This document shows positions 25,832-35,100 of a stretch of 44,359 nucleotides of DNA, in pieces. Within the stretch, counting starts at the first letter, position 1; the number at the start of each line of letters is the position of its first letter. The position numbers were made by a program, and so were the translations under genes. The stretch is from contig JACQYR010000005.1 of NCBI GenBank assembly GCA_016208115.1, forward strand, positions 1-44,359, read 5' to 3'. The notes below the pieces were generated by a model that ran no database searches, had not been told where the DNA came from, and saw only the letters and a program-made list of their open reading frames with translations. Origin of the DNA: Desulfarculus sp. GTDB lineage: Bacteria; Desulfobacterota; Desulfarculia; Desulfarculales; Desulfarculaceae.

Positions 25832-26221
25832 ATGGATGCCGTTAGCGTGCTCCTGGTGGACGACGAGCAGGGTTTTTTGGAGGCCATGCACAAGCGCCTG
25901 GTCCGGCGGGGCCTATTGGTGCGCATGGCGGGCAGCGGGGCCATGGCCCTGGAGATGCTGGACGAACACGAAAGCGACGTGGTGAGCCTGGACCAAAAGA
26001 TGCCAGAGATGGACGGCTTGCAGACCTTGATAGCCATCAAGGCCCGCCATCCCCGGGTAAAGGTGATCATGCTCACGGGCCATGCCACGGTGGATTCGGC
26101 GGTCTCCGGCATGGCCTTGGGCGCCTTTGAGTATCTGGTCAAGCCTTGCGATCTGGAGACCTTGCTGGCCCAGATCCATGCCTCAGTGGGGCGGCGTGAA
26201 GCCGGGGGCGGGCTGGCCTGA
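25832..26221 (+). CDS. Single-domain response regulator
   Basis: A 129-residue receiver with VDDEQ (residues 9-13), phosphoacceptor Asp54 (VSLDQKMP), the Thr of MLTGHA and Lys of LVKPCD. The ATG follows GGGGGAGA. It lies 18 bases after the dCache kinase, so it is the likely partner, and 95 bases before the TauE permease gene. It is clearly paralogous to the receiver at 28776 on the far side of the permease pair. With no DNA-binding domain, it may act directly on the transporter or another kinase; that is inference. Confidence 0.9.
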   Translation: MDAVSVLLVDDEQGFLEAMHKRLVRRGLLVRMAGSGAMALEMLDEHESDVVSLDQKMPEMDGLQTLIAIKARHPRVKVIMLTGHATVDSAVSGMALGAFEYLVKPCDLETLLAQIHASVGRREAGGGLA

Positions 26222-26316
26222 TCCTTTGGTTCTAGAGGAGGAGAGGAGAGGGGCGGCCAGGGCTCCGTGCTGGTGCGTCCCCGGAGGCAGACCGAAAAAA
26301 GTGGAGGAAAACGGTC

Positions 26317-27600
26317 ATGAGTTTCTTTAGACAATGGGGCCAGTTCATGATGGCCGGCGCCCGGGCCCACGCCAAGTGGGAACTGGACGTATCGCGCACC
26401 ATCCTGGCGGACAAAAAAAGGCTTGTGTTGCTGGGGCTGATGTTGATCCCCATCCTGTTGGGCGGGGTGGCCTTCGCCGACCAGTTGGGCGAGGCCATGC
26501 CCCAATTCCTGGGAGGCAAGAAGGCCTACAGCCCCGCCTTCTACACCACCGGCATCTTCCTGGCTTCCATCGGCATCGGCATCGGGGCCGGGCTGATAAC
26601 CGGCTGCATAGGCGCCGGCGGCGGCTTCATTATCGCCCCGGCGCTCATGAGCGCCGGCATCAAGGGCATCCTGGCGGTGGGCACCGACCTGTTCCACATC
26701 TTCGCCAAGGCCATCATGGGCAGCGTCATCCACCGCAAGCTGGGCAACATCAGCGTCTCCCTGGCCCTGATCTTCCTGGTGGGGGCCATCGGCGGGGCCA
26801 CCACGGGCGGCGTCATCAACCGCGTGGTCTATGAGATCAACACCATCCTGAGCGACGCCTTCATCACCACCATCTACGTCTTAATGCTGGGCTTTTTGGG
26901 CGCCTACGCCCTTATGGACTTCCTCAAGGCCCACAAGAAGGGCGACACCGGCGGCGCCCACGGCGGCGGCAAGAGCGAGGGCGCGGAGTTGGGCGGACTG
27001 CCCCAGAAACTCCAGGCCATCAAGGTCCCTCCCATGATTACCTTCGACCAGGGCCTGGTGCCCGGCGGCCGCCAGATTTCCTGGCTGTTCCTGGTGCTCT
27101 CGGGCTTTTTGGTGGGCTTCGCCGCGGCCATCATGGGCGTGGGCGGCGGCTTCCTCACCTTCCCCATCTTCGTCTACGTCCTGGGCGTCAGCTCGCTGAC
27201 CACCGTGGGCACCGACATCTTCCAGATCGTCTTCACCGCCGGCTACGCCGCGGTGAGCCAGTACGCCATCTACGGCTTCATCTTCTACACCCTGGCCATG
27301 GGCATGCTCCTGGGCTCCCTGTTGGGCATCCAGGTGGGCGCCATGGTCACCAAGGTGGTGCCGGGCATCTATATCCGCGGCTTCTACGCCCTGGCGGTGC
27401 TGGCCGGCTTCATCAACCGGGTCTTCGCCCTGCCGGGCAAGCTGGGCGAGATGGAGTACATCTCCATCACCCCGGGCACCGCCAAGGTGCTAGATGACAT
27501 AGGCATTTACGCCTTCTTCATCGTCATCAGCGTTTTCGCCATCTGGGTCATCGGCACCTTCTTTATGAACATCAAGAAGCTGAAGGGGGAGGTGCACTGA
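26317..27600 (+). CDS. TauE/SafE-family permease
   Basis: A 427-residue membrane protein with duplicated TauE/SafE halves. The first starts IGIGIGAGLITGCIGAGGGF, the second FAAAIMGVGGGFLTFP, each glycine-rich as in the family. Compared with typical ~260-residue members it has an N-terminal extension of ~85 residues including an additional helix, and a long cytoplasmic loop rich in Gly and Lys (about 205-235). Family members move sulfite, sulfoacetate or other organosulfur anions; in a probable sulfur-metabolising anaerobe this is plausible but unproved. The ATG follows GTGGAGGAAAA, and the stop overlaps the next start by one base. Confidence 0.88.
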   Translation: MSFFRQWGQFMMAGARAHAKWELDVSRTILADKKRLVLLGLMLIPILLGGVAFADQLGEAMPQFLGGKKAYSPAFYTTGIFLASIGIGIGAGLITGCIGAGGGFIIAPALMSAGIKGILAVGTDLFHIFAKAIMGSVIHRKLGNISVSLALIFLVGAIGGATTGGVINRVVYEINTILSDAFITTIYVLMLGFLGAYALMDFLKAHKKGDTGGAHGGGKSEGAELGGLPQKLQAIKVPPMITFDQGLVPGGRQISWLFLVLSGFLVGFAAAIMGVGGGFLTFPIFVYVLGVSSLTTVGTDIFQIVFTAGYAAVSQYAIYGFIFYTLAMGMLLGSLLGIQVGAMVTKVVPGIYIRGFYALAVLAGFINRVFALPGKLGEMEYISITPGTAKVLDDIGIYAFFIVISVFAIWVIGTFFMNIKKLKGEVH

Positions 27601-28304
27601 TGTCCACGCACCCCAAAAAGTTCATGGGCGGCCTGGTCCTGATGATCGCCTTCATCGTGGTCTTCATCGTCATCTTCATGCCCTGGTACGGCAAGGACAG
27701 CCACGGCAAGGAGCAGAACGGGCTCAACTACCTGGACAACCTCTACAACACCATCTCCAAGGGCTCGGCCTACTACATCCCCAAGGTCAAGAAGGACGGC
27801 GAGCAGTACCTGGCCCAGCAGGTGGACCTGCACCTGGCCATGAAGGACGCCCGCCAGGCCGAGCAGGCCGCGCAGTTGTTCAAGGCCAGCGGCGTCGAGG
27901 CCAAGGCCGAGGGCGCCAACGTCACCGCCAAGGGCAGCCTGGGCAAGATATTGCAGAACTGCCTGGCCGACGCGGACGACATGTTCCACAACCGCGGCGA
28001 GAAGGTGGCCCAGAAGTACGGCCTGCCCGAACGCCTGGTGCTGTTCACCTGGCACAAGGCCCTGGAGGCCATGGAAAAGGACCTGAACAAGCAGAAGAAG
28101 TTCCCCGAGGCCAAGTACGCCGCCACGGTCAAGACCAAGGCCGTGGAATGCTCCTACAACTACTACGGCGTCGCCCCCCAGAACATCGGCGACAAGTGGG
28201 GCATCGTGGTCTTCTCCCTGCTCTTCTACGTGGTCTACACCCTCTGGTACGGGTTCTCCATCATGTACATGTTCGAGGGTGCGGGCATGCAGTTGGAGCA
28301 CTAG
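27600..28304 (+). CDS. Membrane protein paired with the TauE permease
   Basis: A 234-residue protein with one helix near each end (FMGGLVLMIAFIVVFIVIF and WGIVVFSLLFYVVYTLWYGF) and a central soluble domain of ~160 residues rich in Lys, Ala and Gln, probably helical and outside the membrane. I do not recognise a named family. It overlaps the permease stop by one base, so fixed stoichiometry with TauE is likely. An accessory or sensory subunit is a reasonable guess. It is followed by a strong terminator. Confidence 0.8.
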   Translation: MSTHPKKFMGGLVLMIAFIVVFIVIFMPWYGKDSHGKEQNGLNYLDNLYNTISKGSAYYIPKVKKDGEQYLAQQVDLHLAMKDARQAEQAAQLFKASGVEAKAEGANVTAKGSLGKILQNCLADADDMFHNRGEKVAQKYGLPERLVLFTWHKALEAMEKDLNKQKKFPEAKYAATVKTKAVECSYNYYGVAPQNIGDKWGIVVFSLLFYVVYTLWYGFSIMYMFEGAGMQLEH

Positions 28305-28379
28305 CCTCCACTCCAGGGTCCCGGCCGGTCCCGCCTTCCGCCGAGGGAGGGGCCGGCCGGGGGCCTGGTCTCTCAACCC

Positions 28380-28408
28380 GGGCCCGGCCGTCCCCACCGG
28401 CCGGGCCC
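28380..28408 (+). terminator. Strong hairpin terminator of the TauE operon
   Basis: A perfect 11-bp stem GGGCCCGGCCG / CGGCCGGGCCC with a 7-base loop, followed by CTTCCTT. It lies 75 bases after the stop codon. Confidence 0.65.
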
Positions 28409-28530
28409 CTTCCTTAAGGCCCTCGCAAAGCGAATTTTGTCAGCGTCGGCGGGTATTCCATGCCGTGGCCTTAAGCGGGCCAAGGATGGCCCGCCGGAGC
28501 ACGAGCCATAAAATGGCGAGGGCTCCGGGA

Positions 28531-28561
28531 GGCTTGGCAAAACCCAAGCTTTTGCCAAGCC
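28531..28561. repeat. 12-bp perfect hairpin
   Basis: GGCTTGGCAAAA (28531-28542) pairs with TTTTGCCAAGCC (28550-28561) around CCCAAGC. The A/T tracts give it terminator character on both strands. Confidence 0.7.
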
Positions 28562-28565
28562 GATT

Positions 28566-28597
28566 ATTGCACGGGGGGCAGGACGCCCCCGTGCAAT
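28566..28597. repeat. 12-bp perfect hairpin with GCAGGAC loop
   Basis: ATTGCACGGGGG (28566-28577) pairs with CCCCCGTGCAAT (28586-28597). The loop GCAGGACG resembles the AGGA loops of the hairpins near 20370 and 20500, read on the minus strand. Confidence 0.7.
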
Positions 28598-28775
28598 GCG
28601 TTCTCCTTTCGTTCCTTGCTGGCCGCTGGCGAAAAGTCTAAAGTTAGACTCAAACGCTTCAACCACCGCCGCGGACACGCCCCGTGCCCCAGCAGGCGCC
28701 CGCCGCCCATCCCCGCCGCCCTGACGGCCGGGGCGGGGCCACCGGCGGCGGCCATCAAGTCAGGAGGAAACGGCC

Positions 28776-29192
28776 CTGGCCGAGATCAAGGTATTGTTGG
28801 TGGATGACGAACCCGACTTCATGGAGCCTTTGACCAACCGGCTCACCCTGCGCAAGCTCAAGGTCCATAACGCCACCAACGGCGCCGACGCCTTGAAACT
28901 CCTGGACCAGGAGCCCATGGACGTGGTGGTGCTGGACGTCAAGATGCCGGGCATGAGCGGCCTGGACGTCATCCGCCACATCAAGAAGGCCCACCCCCTG
29001 GTGGAGGTGATAATGCTCACCGGCCACGCCAACCTGGAGGTCTCCATCGAGGGCATGGAGCTGGGGGCCTTTGATTACCTGCTCAAGCCGGCGGTGATTG
29101 ACGAGCTGGTCTACAAGATTCAGGACGCCTTCCAGAAAAAGACCCTGCAAGAGAAGAAGATCAGCGCCCTGAAGGAAACAGCCAGCAAGTAG
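28776..29192 (+). CDS. Single-domain response regulator with probable CTG start
   Basis: A 138-residue receiver: VDDEP (residues 9-13), Asp54 in VVLDVKMP, Thr in MLTGHA, Lys in LLKPAV, and a charged coiled tail (KTLQEKKISALKETASK). No ATG, GTG or TTG gives a full N-terminus with a ribosome-binding site. The CTG at 28776 lies eight bases after a perfect AGGAGG and yields MAEIKVLLVDDEP, the standard first strand. A TTG at 28794 would cut into that strand. It is a paralogue of the receiver at 25832. Confidence 0.85.
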   Translation: MAEIKVLLVDDEPDFMEPLTNRLTLRKLKVHNATNGADALKLLDQEPMDVVVLDVKMPGMSGLDVIRHIKKAHPLVEVIMLTGHANLEVSIEGMELGAFDYLLKPAVIDELVYKIQDAFQKKTLQEKKISALKETASK

Positions 29193-29210
29193 GGCCGGTA
29201 GCCCAAGCAT

Positions 29211-29264
29211 GCAATAACGGGTGGGATGACGCCCTGGCCCAGCCGGCTTGGCCTGCTCCCGTTG
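29211..29264 (+). repeat. Dispersed repeat A, copy 7 (degenerate)
   Basis: Begins GCAATAACGGGTGGG, as does the hgcB-proximal copy (GCAATAACGGGTCGGG), and ends GCTCCCGTTGCG. It is 19 bases after the receiver stop codon. Confidence 0.45.
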
Positions 29265-29293
29265 CGAACCACGAAACAGATTTAGATATGGAA

Positions 29294-31945
29294 TCAGGCC
29301 CGGGCCGCCTCCAGCTCCCCGGAGGGGGCGGGGCAGGCGGCCTCGGGGTTGAGCGGGCAGATGCCGGCCAGGTCCTTGCGCAGCCGAGCCGCGAAATGGG
29401 CCACCGCCCGGGGGTCGGCCATGACCATGTCCAACTGGCGGGTGTGCATGGACAGGTAGCCCAGCACTATCAGGCGGTCCACCATGCTCTTCTGGTCCAG
29501 CCCCTCCAGGCGGGCAAAGGCCGCGTCCTCCTTGATCTGCACCCTAAAGCCGTACTCCTCCAACAAGGCCGCCACCAACTGGGTGCGGGCCAGGCGCCGC
29601 TGGAAGTCGGCCGCCCCGCCCTTGAAGGAAAAGGAGATGTAATTCTCGCTGGCCCGCTCGCTGACCATGGTCTCCACGGTGGAGAAATGAAAGCCGAAGC
29701 GGGAGTACAGGCTGCAAAAGTTTTTGGAGATCATGAAGTAGTTGCGGTTGGCGTAGGAGCTTTTGACCGAGGGCAAGAGCGCCTTGTTGGTGGTGGCCTG
29801 GAACAAGACCGAGGCGAAGCCCTTGGCGTCCATGGGCGGGGGGCCGGCCCAGGGCACGGCGATGATGCCCTCCCACAGGGCCAGCATGGGGATGCTGGCG
29901 ATCTGTTCCAGGCGCACGTACTTGCCCGGTATGTCCTCGGTGTAGCCGTCGTCCAGGTTTATCACCCACCACTGCATGGGCACCTTGTAGTAGAGCTGCT
30001 TGCTGGAGCGCTCGGAGAAGTGGTGCTCCTTGCCAAAGGAGAACATCTCGTGCACGGCCTTCTCATGGCAGAAGCGGGTGACGTCGTGCAGGGTCTGACA
30101 GTTGCGGGCGCGGAACTCGGGGGCGTCGGGGTTGATGAGGGTCAGGGGGGCGATGAAGCTCATGGCCTTGACCAGGGTCTGGTGCACGGGGCTGCCTTCC
30201 ATGAGATTGCGGCGCTGGGCCACCCGGCCCAGAAGCTCCTCCACCCGGCCCTGGTAGATGGTCAGGCCGTCGGCGTCCACAGTCACTTCCTGGCCGTTGA
30301 CCAGGGCCTCGGCCGCCGCCCCCAGACCGAACAGGGCCGGCACCTCGAACTCGCGGGCCACGTTGGCCAGATGCCCGGCCACCCCGCCCTCGCTCGCCAC
30401 CACCGCCGCCGCCCGCGACAAAAGCGCCGCCCAGCGCGGGGCCGACTGGGCGCAGACCAAGACCGCCCCCGGCGGAAACTCCAGGGCGTCGCGGTCCTTC
30501 TTCACCCAGTACACCGGCCCGGCGGCCACCCCCGGGCTGGCCGTGACCCCGCCGGCCAGCGCCACCTGGGCCCCGGCCACGGCCAGGGGCGCGGCCTGGC
30601 CCTCCTGGGCCTTGGCCTGCTGCAAGGGCCGGCATTGCAAAAACAGGGGCTGGCCGTCGGGGGCGATGGCCCACTCGATGTCCTGGGGCGAGCCGTAGTA
30701 GTCCTCCAGCTTCAGCGCCACCCGGGCTAGCTCTTGCACCTGGGCCTCGGTCAGGGAGGGGCTCCCGCCGGCCTCGCCGATAAGGTCCAGGCGGCAAACG
30801 CCCTCGTCGGGATAGCAGACGAACTTGCGCTCCTTACTGGCCACCCGGCTCTCGATGATCTGGGGCGGCTCCGCGCGGTCGGTGACGAAGACGTCGGCCG
30901 GGGTGGAGCCGTCCACCACCGACTTGGGCAGGCCCCACACCGAGGTGATGTAGATGCTCTGGTCGCGGATGTTCAGCGCGTTGCGGGTGTAGGTCACGCC
31001 GCCGGCTCTCGCGTCCACCATGGCCATGCAGCCCACGCACATGGCCACGTCCTCGTCGCGGATGCCCCGGCTGAGCCGGTAGTGGATGGCCTGTAGGCTG
31101 TACTTGCTGGCCACGATCTCGCGGTAGGAGTCCAGGAGATGCTCGCGGTTGACGTTGAGCTGGGAGCGGTACTGGCCGGCAAAGGACAGGCCGGCGTCGT
31201 CCTCGCCGAGCGCGCTGGAGCGCAGGGAGACCGTGGCACCGGGGTGGGCCTTGGCCTCCAGGCCGCGGTAGGCGCTTAAGATGGCCTCTTCCAGGTCGGG
31301 CGGCACCTGGGCCTTGACGATGAGCTGCTGTATGCCCGAGCTGAGGGCGAAGAGGTGGTCCATGCGCTCCAGGGTGGCCGACTGGATGCGGCGGTCAATC
31401 TCGGCTTGCAAGTCGTTGTGGGCGAAGAAGCGGTGGTAGGCCAGGGCGGTGATGACGAAGCCCGGCGGCACCCTAAGGCCCACGTGGTTCTTCAGCTCGC
31501 CCAGGTTGGCCATCTTGGCCCCCACCTGGTCGGCCTTTTCGCGGTCCACCTCCTCCAGGGCCAGCACCAGCCGGCCGCCCTCGGGCCGGCGCTCCTCGGC
31601 CAGTATCTTGTTGATCTGATCCTGCACGGCCCGGAAGCGCTCGGCCAGATGGGTGTACTTGCCCGGGGCCAGCACCTCCATGTTCTTGACGATCTGGTAG
31701 ACGTTGACGCCCACGGCCGTGCAGTTGGCCCGGATGTAGTTCATGCCGTAGGGCTGGCCGCCGCGCAGGGCGCGCTCCATGTCCGACATGATCTCCAGGG
31801 CCTTGTTGTTGGCCGCCAAGAGGAGCTTGAAGGCTTGGTAGCGGGCCTTGAAATCGGCCCGCAATTGCTCCACCTCGGCCTGGTCGGCCTCCTGGGAGGG
31901 GCGCCGCAGGATAAGCTGCTTGAGGGTCGCGAGGAAATTGGCCAT
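29294..31945 (-). CDS. PEP/pyruvate-binding domain protein (PEP synthase-like, atypical C-terminus)
   Basis: An 883-residue protein. Residues ~1-125 are a helical domain. Residues ~130-450 are the PPDK/PEP-synthase ATP-grasp domain (GAKMANLGEL, VPPGFVIT, VSLRSSALGEDDAGLSFAGQ, DIEWAI, LFLQCRPLQ). Residues ~470-575 are the swivelling phosphohistidine domain, with the His kept in GGVAGHLANVAREFEVPALFG. The last ~300 residues do not show the PEP-binding TIM barrel of true PEP synthase; they form an unfamiliar domain (QWWVINLDDGYTED, ENYISFSFKGGAADF). The reaction is thus uncertain: ATP-dependent phosphohistidine chemistry on an unknown acceptor. It could also be a regulatory homologue. Confidence 0.8.
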   Translation of the reverse strand: MANFLATLKQLILRRPSQEADQAEVEQLRADFKARYQAFKLLLAANNKALEIMSDMERALRGGQPYGMNYIRANCTAVGVNVYQIVKNMEVLAPGKYTHLAERFRAVQDQINKILAEERRPEGGRLVLALEEVDREKADQVGAKMANLGELKNHVGLRVPPGFVITALAYHRFFAHNDLQAEIDRRIQSATLERMDHLFALSSGIQQLIVKAQVPPDLEEAILSAYRGLEAKAHPGATVSLRSSALGEDDAGLSFAGQYRSQLNVNREHLLDSYREIVASKYSLQAIHYRLSRGIRDEDVAMCVGCMAMVDARAGGVTYTRNALNIRDQSIYITSVWGLPKSVVDGSTPADVFVTDRAEPPQIIESRVASKERKFVCYPDEGVCRLDLIGEAGGSPSLTEAQVQELARVALKLEDYYGSPQDIEWAIAPDGQPLFLQCRPLQQAKAQEGQAAPLAVAGAQVALAGGVTASPGVAAGPVYWVKKDRDALEFPPGAVLVCAQSAPRWAALLSRAAAVVASEGGVAGHLANVAREFEVPALFGLGAAAEALVNGQEVTVDADGLTIYQGRVEELLGRVAQRRNLMEGSPVHQTLVKAMSFIAPLTLINPDAPEFRARNCQTLHDVTRFCHEKAVHEMFSFGKEHHFSERSSKQLYYKVPMQWWVINLDDGYTEDIPGKYVRLEQIASIPMLALWEGIIAVPWAGPPPMDAKGFASVLFQATTNKALLPSVKSSYANRNYFMISKNFCSLYSRFGFHFSTVETMVSERASENYISFSFKGGAADFQRRLARTQLVAALLEEYGFRVQIKEDAAFARLEGLDQKSMVDRLIVLGYLSMHTRQLDMVMADPRAVAHFAARLRKDLAGICPLNPEAACPAPSGELEAARA

Positions 31946-32129
31946 GCCCGAAGGTCCTCGTGCGCTTAATGGCCCAGTGGCGGCTGGGCCCAGGGACGGG
32001 GCGCGGGGGTTGCGTGGTCAATCATAGCATGAAAACGGCTGATTACCGCCAAACATCTCGAGGGCCGGCCCCCTGGCCCCGCCCCCGCCGGGCCGGCGGC
32101 GGGGCGGGGGGGATTGACGCTGGCCACCG

Positions 32130-35100
32130 TCAGGCCGCGTGCTGACCGCCCTGCCGGTCCTGGTGGAACTGGCCCACCTGGTGCATGAAGGCCTCCAGGC
32201 GGATGCGGCTGCCCGACTGCTCCTGGCCGTCCATGGCCATGGGCAAAAAGGGCAGGTTGCCGTGGTCCTCGCGGAAGCGTTTCATCAGGGCGTTGACGAT
32301 GGTGCCGGGCATGCAGGTGAAGGGGATGACGTTGACCACTCCGCTGGCCCCGCGCCGGAACATGTCGCGGCTCTTGCCCACGCTTAAGATGGCCTCGCCC
32401 TCGTAGGTGGGGTGCAGGTAGGGGTGGGCCATGGCCAGCACCTGGGGTATGGGCGGCTCGTGCAGGGAGCGCAGGTAGCCCTGCCAGGGCAGGCCCAGGT
32501 CGTGCTCGTCCTTGTGCTGGAAATAGTTCTCCAGAATGGTGCCCAAGAGGTTCTTGTAGCGGCCCAGCACCTGGGCCCGCCGCGTGGAGCAAAAGTTAGT
32601 GTAGAGCACCCACTCGGCGATGGAGGGCATCCAGGCCTCGCCGCCCAACTCCTCGATGACCCGCACCACGTTCTCGTTGGCGAAGCGGTTGGCGCGGGTG
32701 TAAATCTCGCCCACCACCCCCACCAGGGGCCGCCGTCCGTTGGTGGCGATGGGCAGGGCCGCGAAGTCGCGGCGGGCCAGACGCATCACCTCGTGCAGGT
32801 CGCGGCGGCTGGCGATGGCTTGGCCCACGGCCTCCAGGTAGCGCTGGTACAGGGCGTCGGCCCCTCCGGGCTGGGTTTCGTAGGGGCGCGTCTCGTGCAG
32901 GGCCTTTTGCAACATGTCAATGGCCACCAGGCCCTGCCAGGCCAGGCGGGTGAAATTGCCGCCGCCCACCATGTTCAGCTCCTGGTAGAGCACCTCGCTC
33001 TGATCGGGGGCGTAAATGGGGGTATCGTGATAGCCCAGCTCGTCCAAGACCAGACGATGATAGCGGTGGTACTGGCCGAAGCGGCAGGGGCCGGTGCCGC
33101 CGGGCATGAAGAAGGCCACCTTGGCGGGGTCCTGGCCCGAGTCCATCAACAGCTTGAGCATGTCGCCGGTGGTCAGCGCGCAGGGGTAGCACTCCTTGCC
33201 CGAGGTGTGGCGCCGGCCCAGCTCCAGGGTGCGGGCGTCGCTCTCGGGCAGCACCTGGGCGTCCACCCCGCAGGCCTGGAAGGCCGCCGCCACGGCCAGG
33301 GAGTGGTCGGTCATGGGCGGGATGTAGATGGCGCGCCCCAGGGCCTGGGCGCTGCGCCGGCGCACCGGCCGAGCCGGCGGGGGCTTGGGCGCCACGTTCT
33401 TCAGGGAGTCCAGGAAGGCCTCCAGGCGGGTGATGGCCCCCACGTCGGCGGAGTGCTCGTCTATCTCGATCTGTAGATAGGGCTTGCCCTCCATGACCTG
33501 GTTGAAGAAGTGCTCAATGAAGCTGTCGGGGCCGCAGCCGAAGTTGCTGATGTACACGGCGTGCAGGCGGGGGTCGGAGCGCACGATGGCCGCGGCGGCC
33601 AGTATCTTCTGGCCGTAGCGCCAGTACATTTCGGCCAGGTCGGGCCGGGCGATCTGGCTGTCCAGGTCCAAGAAGTCCATGGGCAGGGCGTGGACCCCCA
33701 GTTGGCTCATCTTCTGGGGCAGGCCCAGATTGATGCCCGGGTCGGCGCCGTTGTAGGGCCGGCTGATGACCACCATGGCCAAGTCCTCGGGGGACATGGC
33801 CGCCAGGACCTCCCGGCCGCGTTTGAGGCAGCGGCGCTGGAAGTCGGCCTGGGCCTTTTGCCCCGCCTCGATGGCCGGCTTGAGGTCCCAGCCCCGGCCG
33901 CCCAGCATCTCGCACAAGAGGCGCAGGTCCTGGCGCATGATCTGGCCGCCGTAGCCCATGTGGATGGGCGGGCTTATTAGCTCCACGCCGGCGGCGGCCA
34001 GGTCCAGGGCCGCCGGGGCGGTGTAGCACAGGGTCTGGGCGTAGGGGCAGACCTGGCCGTAGCCCAGATCGTGGCCGGGGGCGGGCAGGTTGACCAGGGC
34101 CGGCATGAGGATGCGCTTGACCCCCTGGTCCATCAGCTCGGCCAGGTGGCCGTGGGCCACCTTGAGGGGGAAGCAGGGCTCGTTGACCACCGCCTCCACC
34201 CCCCGGTGGATCAGCCGTTTGGTGGAGGGGCCGCTGACGATCACCTCGAAGCCCAGGCGCTGGCAGAAGGCGCTGAAGAAAGGCAGCATCTCGCGGAAAA
34301 ACATGGCCCGCGGAATGCCGACGACCCCGCGCTTGCGGCCGGCGGGCACCGGCCGCAGGTAGCTTAGGAGCATCTCCTCGCGCTCGGCGAAGAGGTCGGG
34401 CAGGGCCTGGCCCCGCTCCAGGGCCTCCTTGTCCACGTCGTACTTCTCGCAGCGGCTACCGTAGAACAGGGGCCGCTTCTCGCCCTCCACCTTGACCCGG
34501 CGGATGGCGCAGGAGTTGGGGCAGCCCTTGCACTCGAAGGTGGTGATCTTATAACCGGTCTCCGAGAGCGCGAAGCCCTTGAAGCGGCTTTTCTGCCAAG
34601 TGCGCTCGCGGGCGGCCAGGATGGCCGCGCCAATGGCCCCGGTGACGTCGTGATGGGGCGGCACGGTGATGGCACGCCCCAGCACCGCCTCGAAGGCGGC
34701 CACGATGCCCTGGTTGGCGGCGGTGGCCCCCTGGTAGAAGACCTTCTTGCCCACCGCGCGGTCTTCCACCACCTTGTTCAAGTAGTTGTAGACGATGGAG
34801 TAGCTAAGGCCCGCCACCAGGTCGTCCAGGCGCTCGCCGGCGGCCTGGTGGCTGACCAAGTCCGACTCCATGAAGACCGTGCAGCGCTCGCCCAGGCGCA
34901 CCGGACGGGAGGCCTTGAGTGCCCGCGCCCCGAACTCGCCCTTGATCTGGATGGAGAGCTTTTCGGCCTGCTCCTCCAAGAACGACCCGGTGCCGGCGGC
35001 GCAGACCTTGTTCATCATGAAGTCCACGATGGCGCCGCTTTTTAGCGAGATGAACTTGGAGTCCTGGCCGCCGATCTCGAAGATCGTATCCACCTCGGGG

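Larger units (their letters stand above)
28305..28775. other. Intergenic region with terminator and two large hairpins
   Basis: No gene is supported. The region contains the terminator at 28380-28408 and the two perfect inverted repeats at 28531-28561 and 28566-28597. A promoter for the downstream receiver must lie here if it is not read from the permease operon. Confidence 0.6.
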
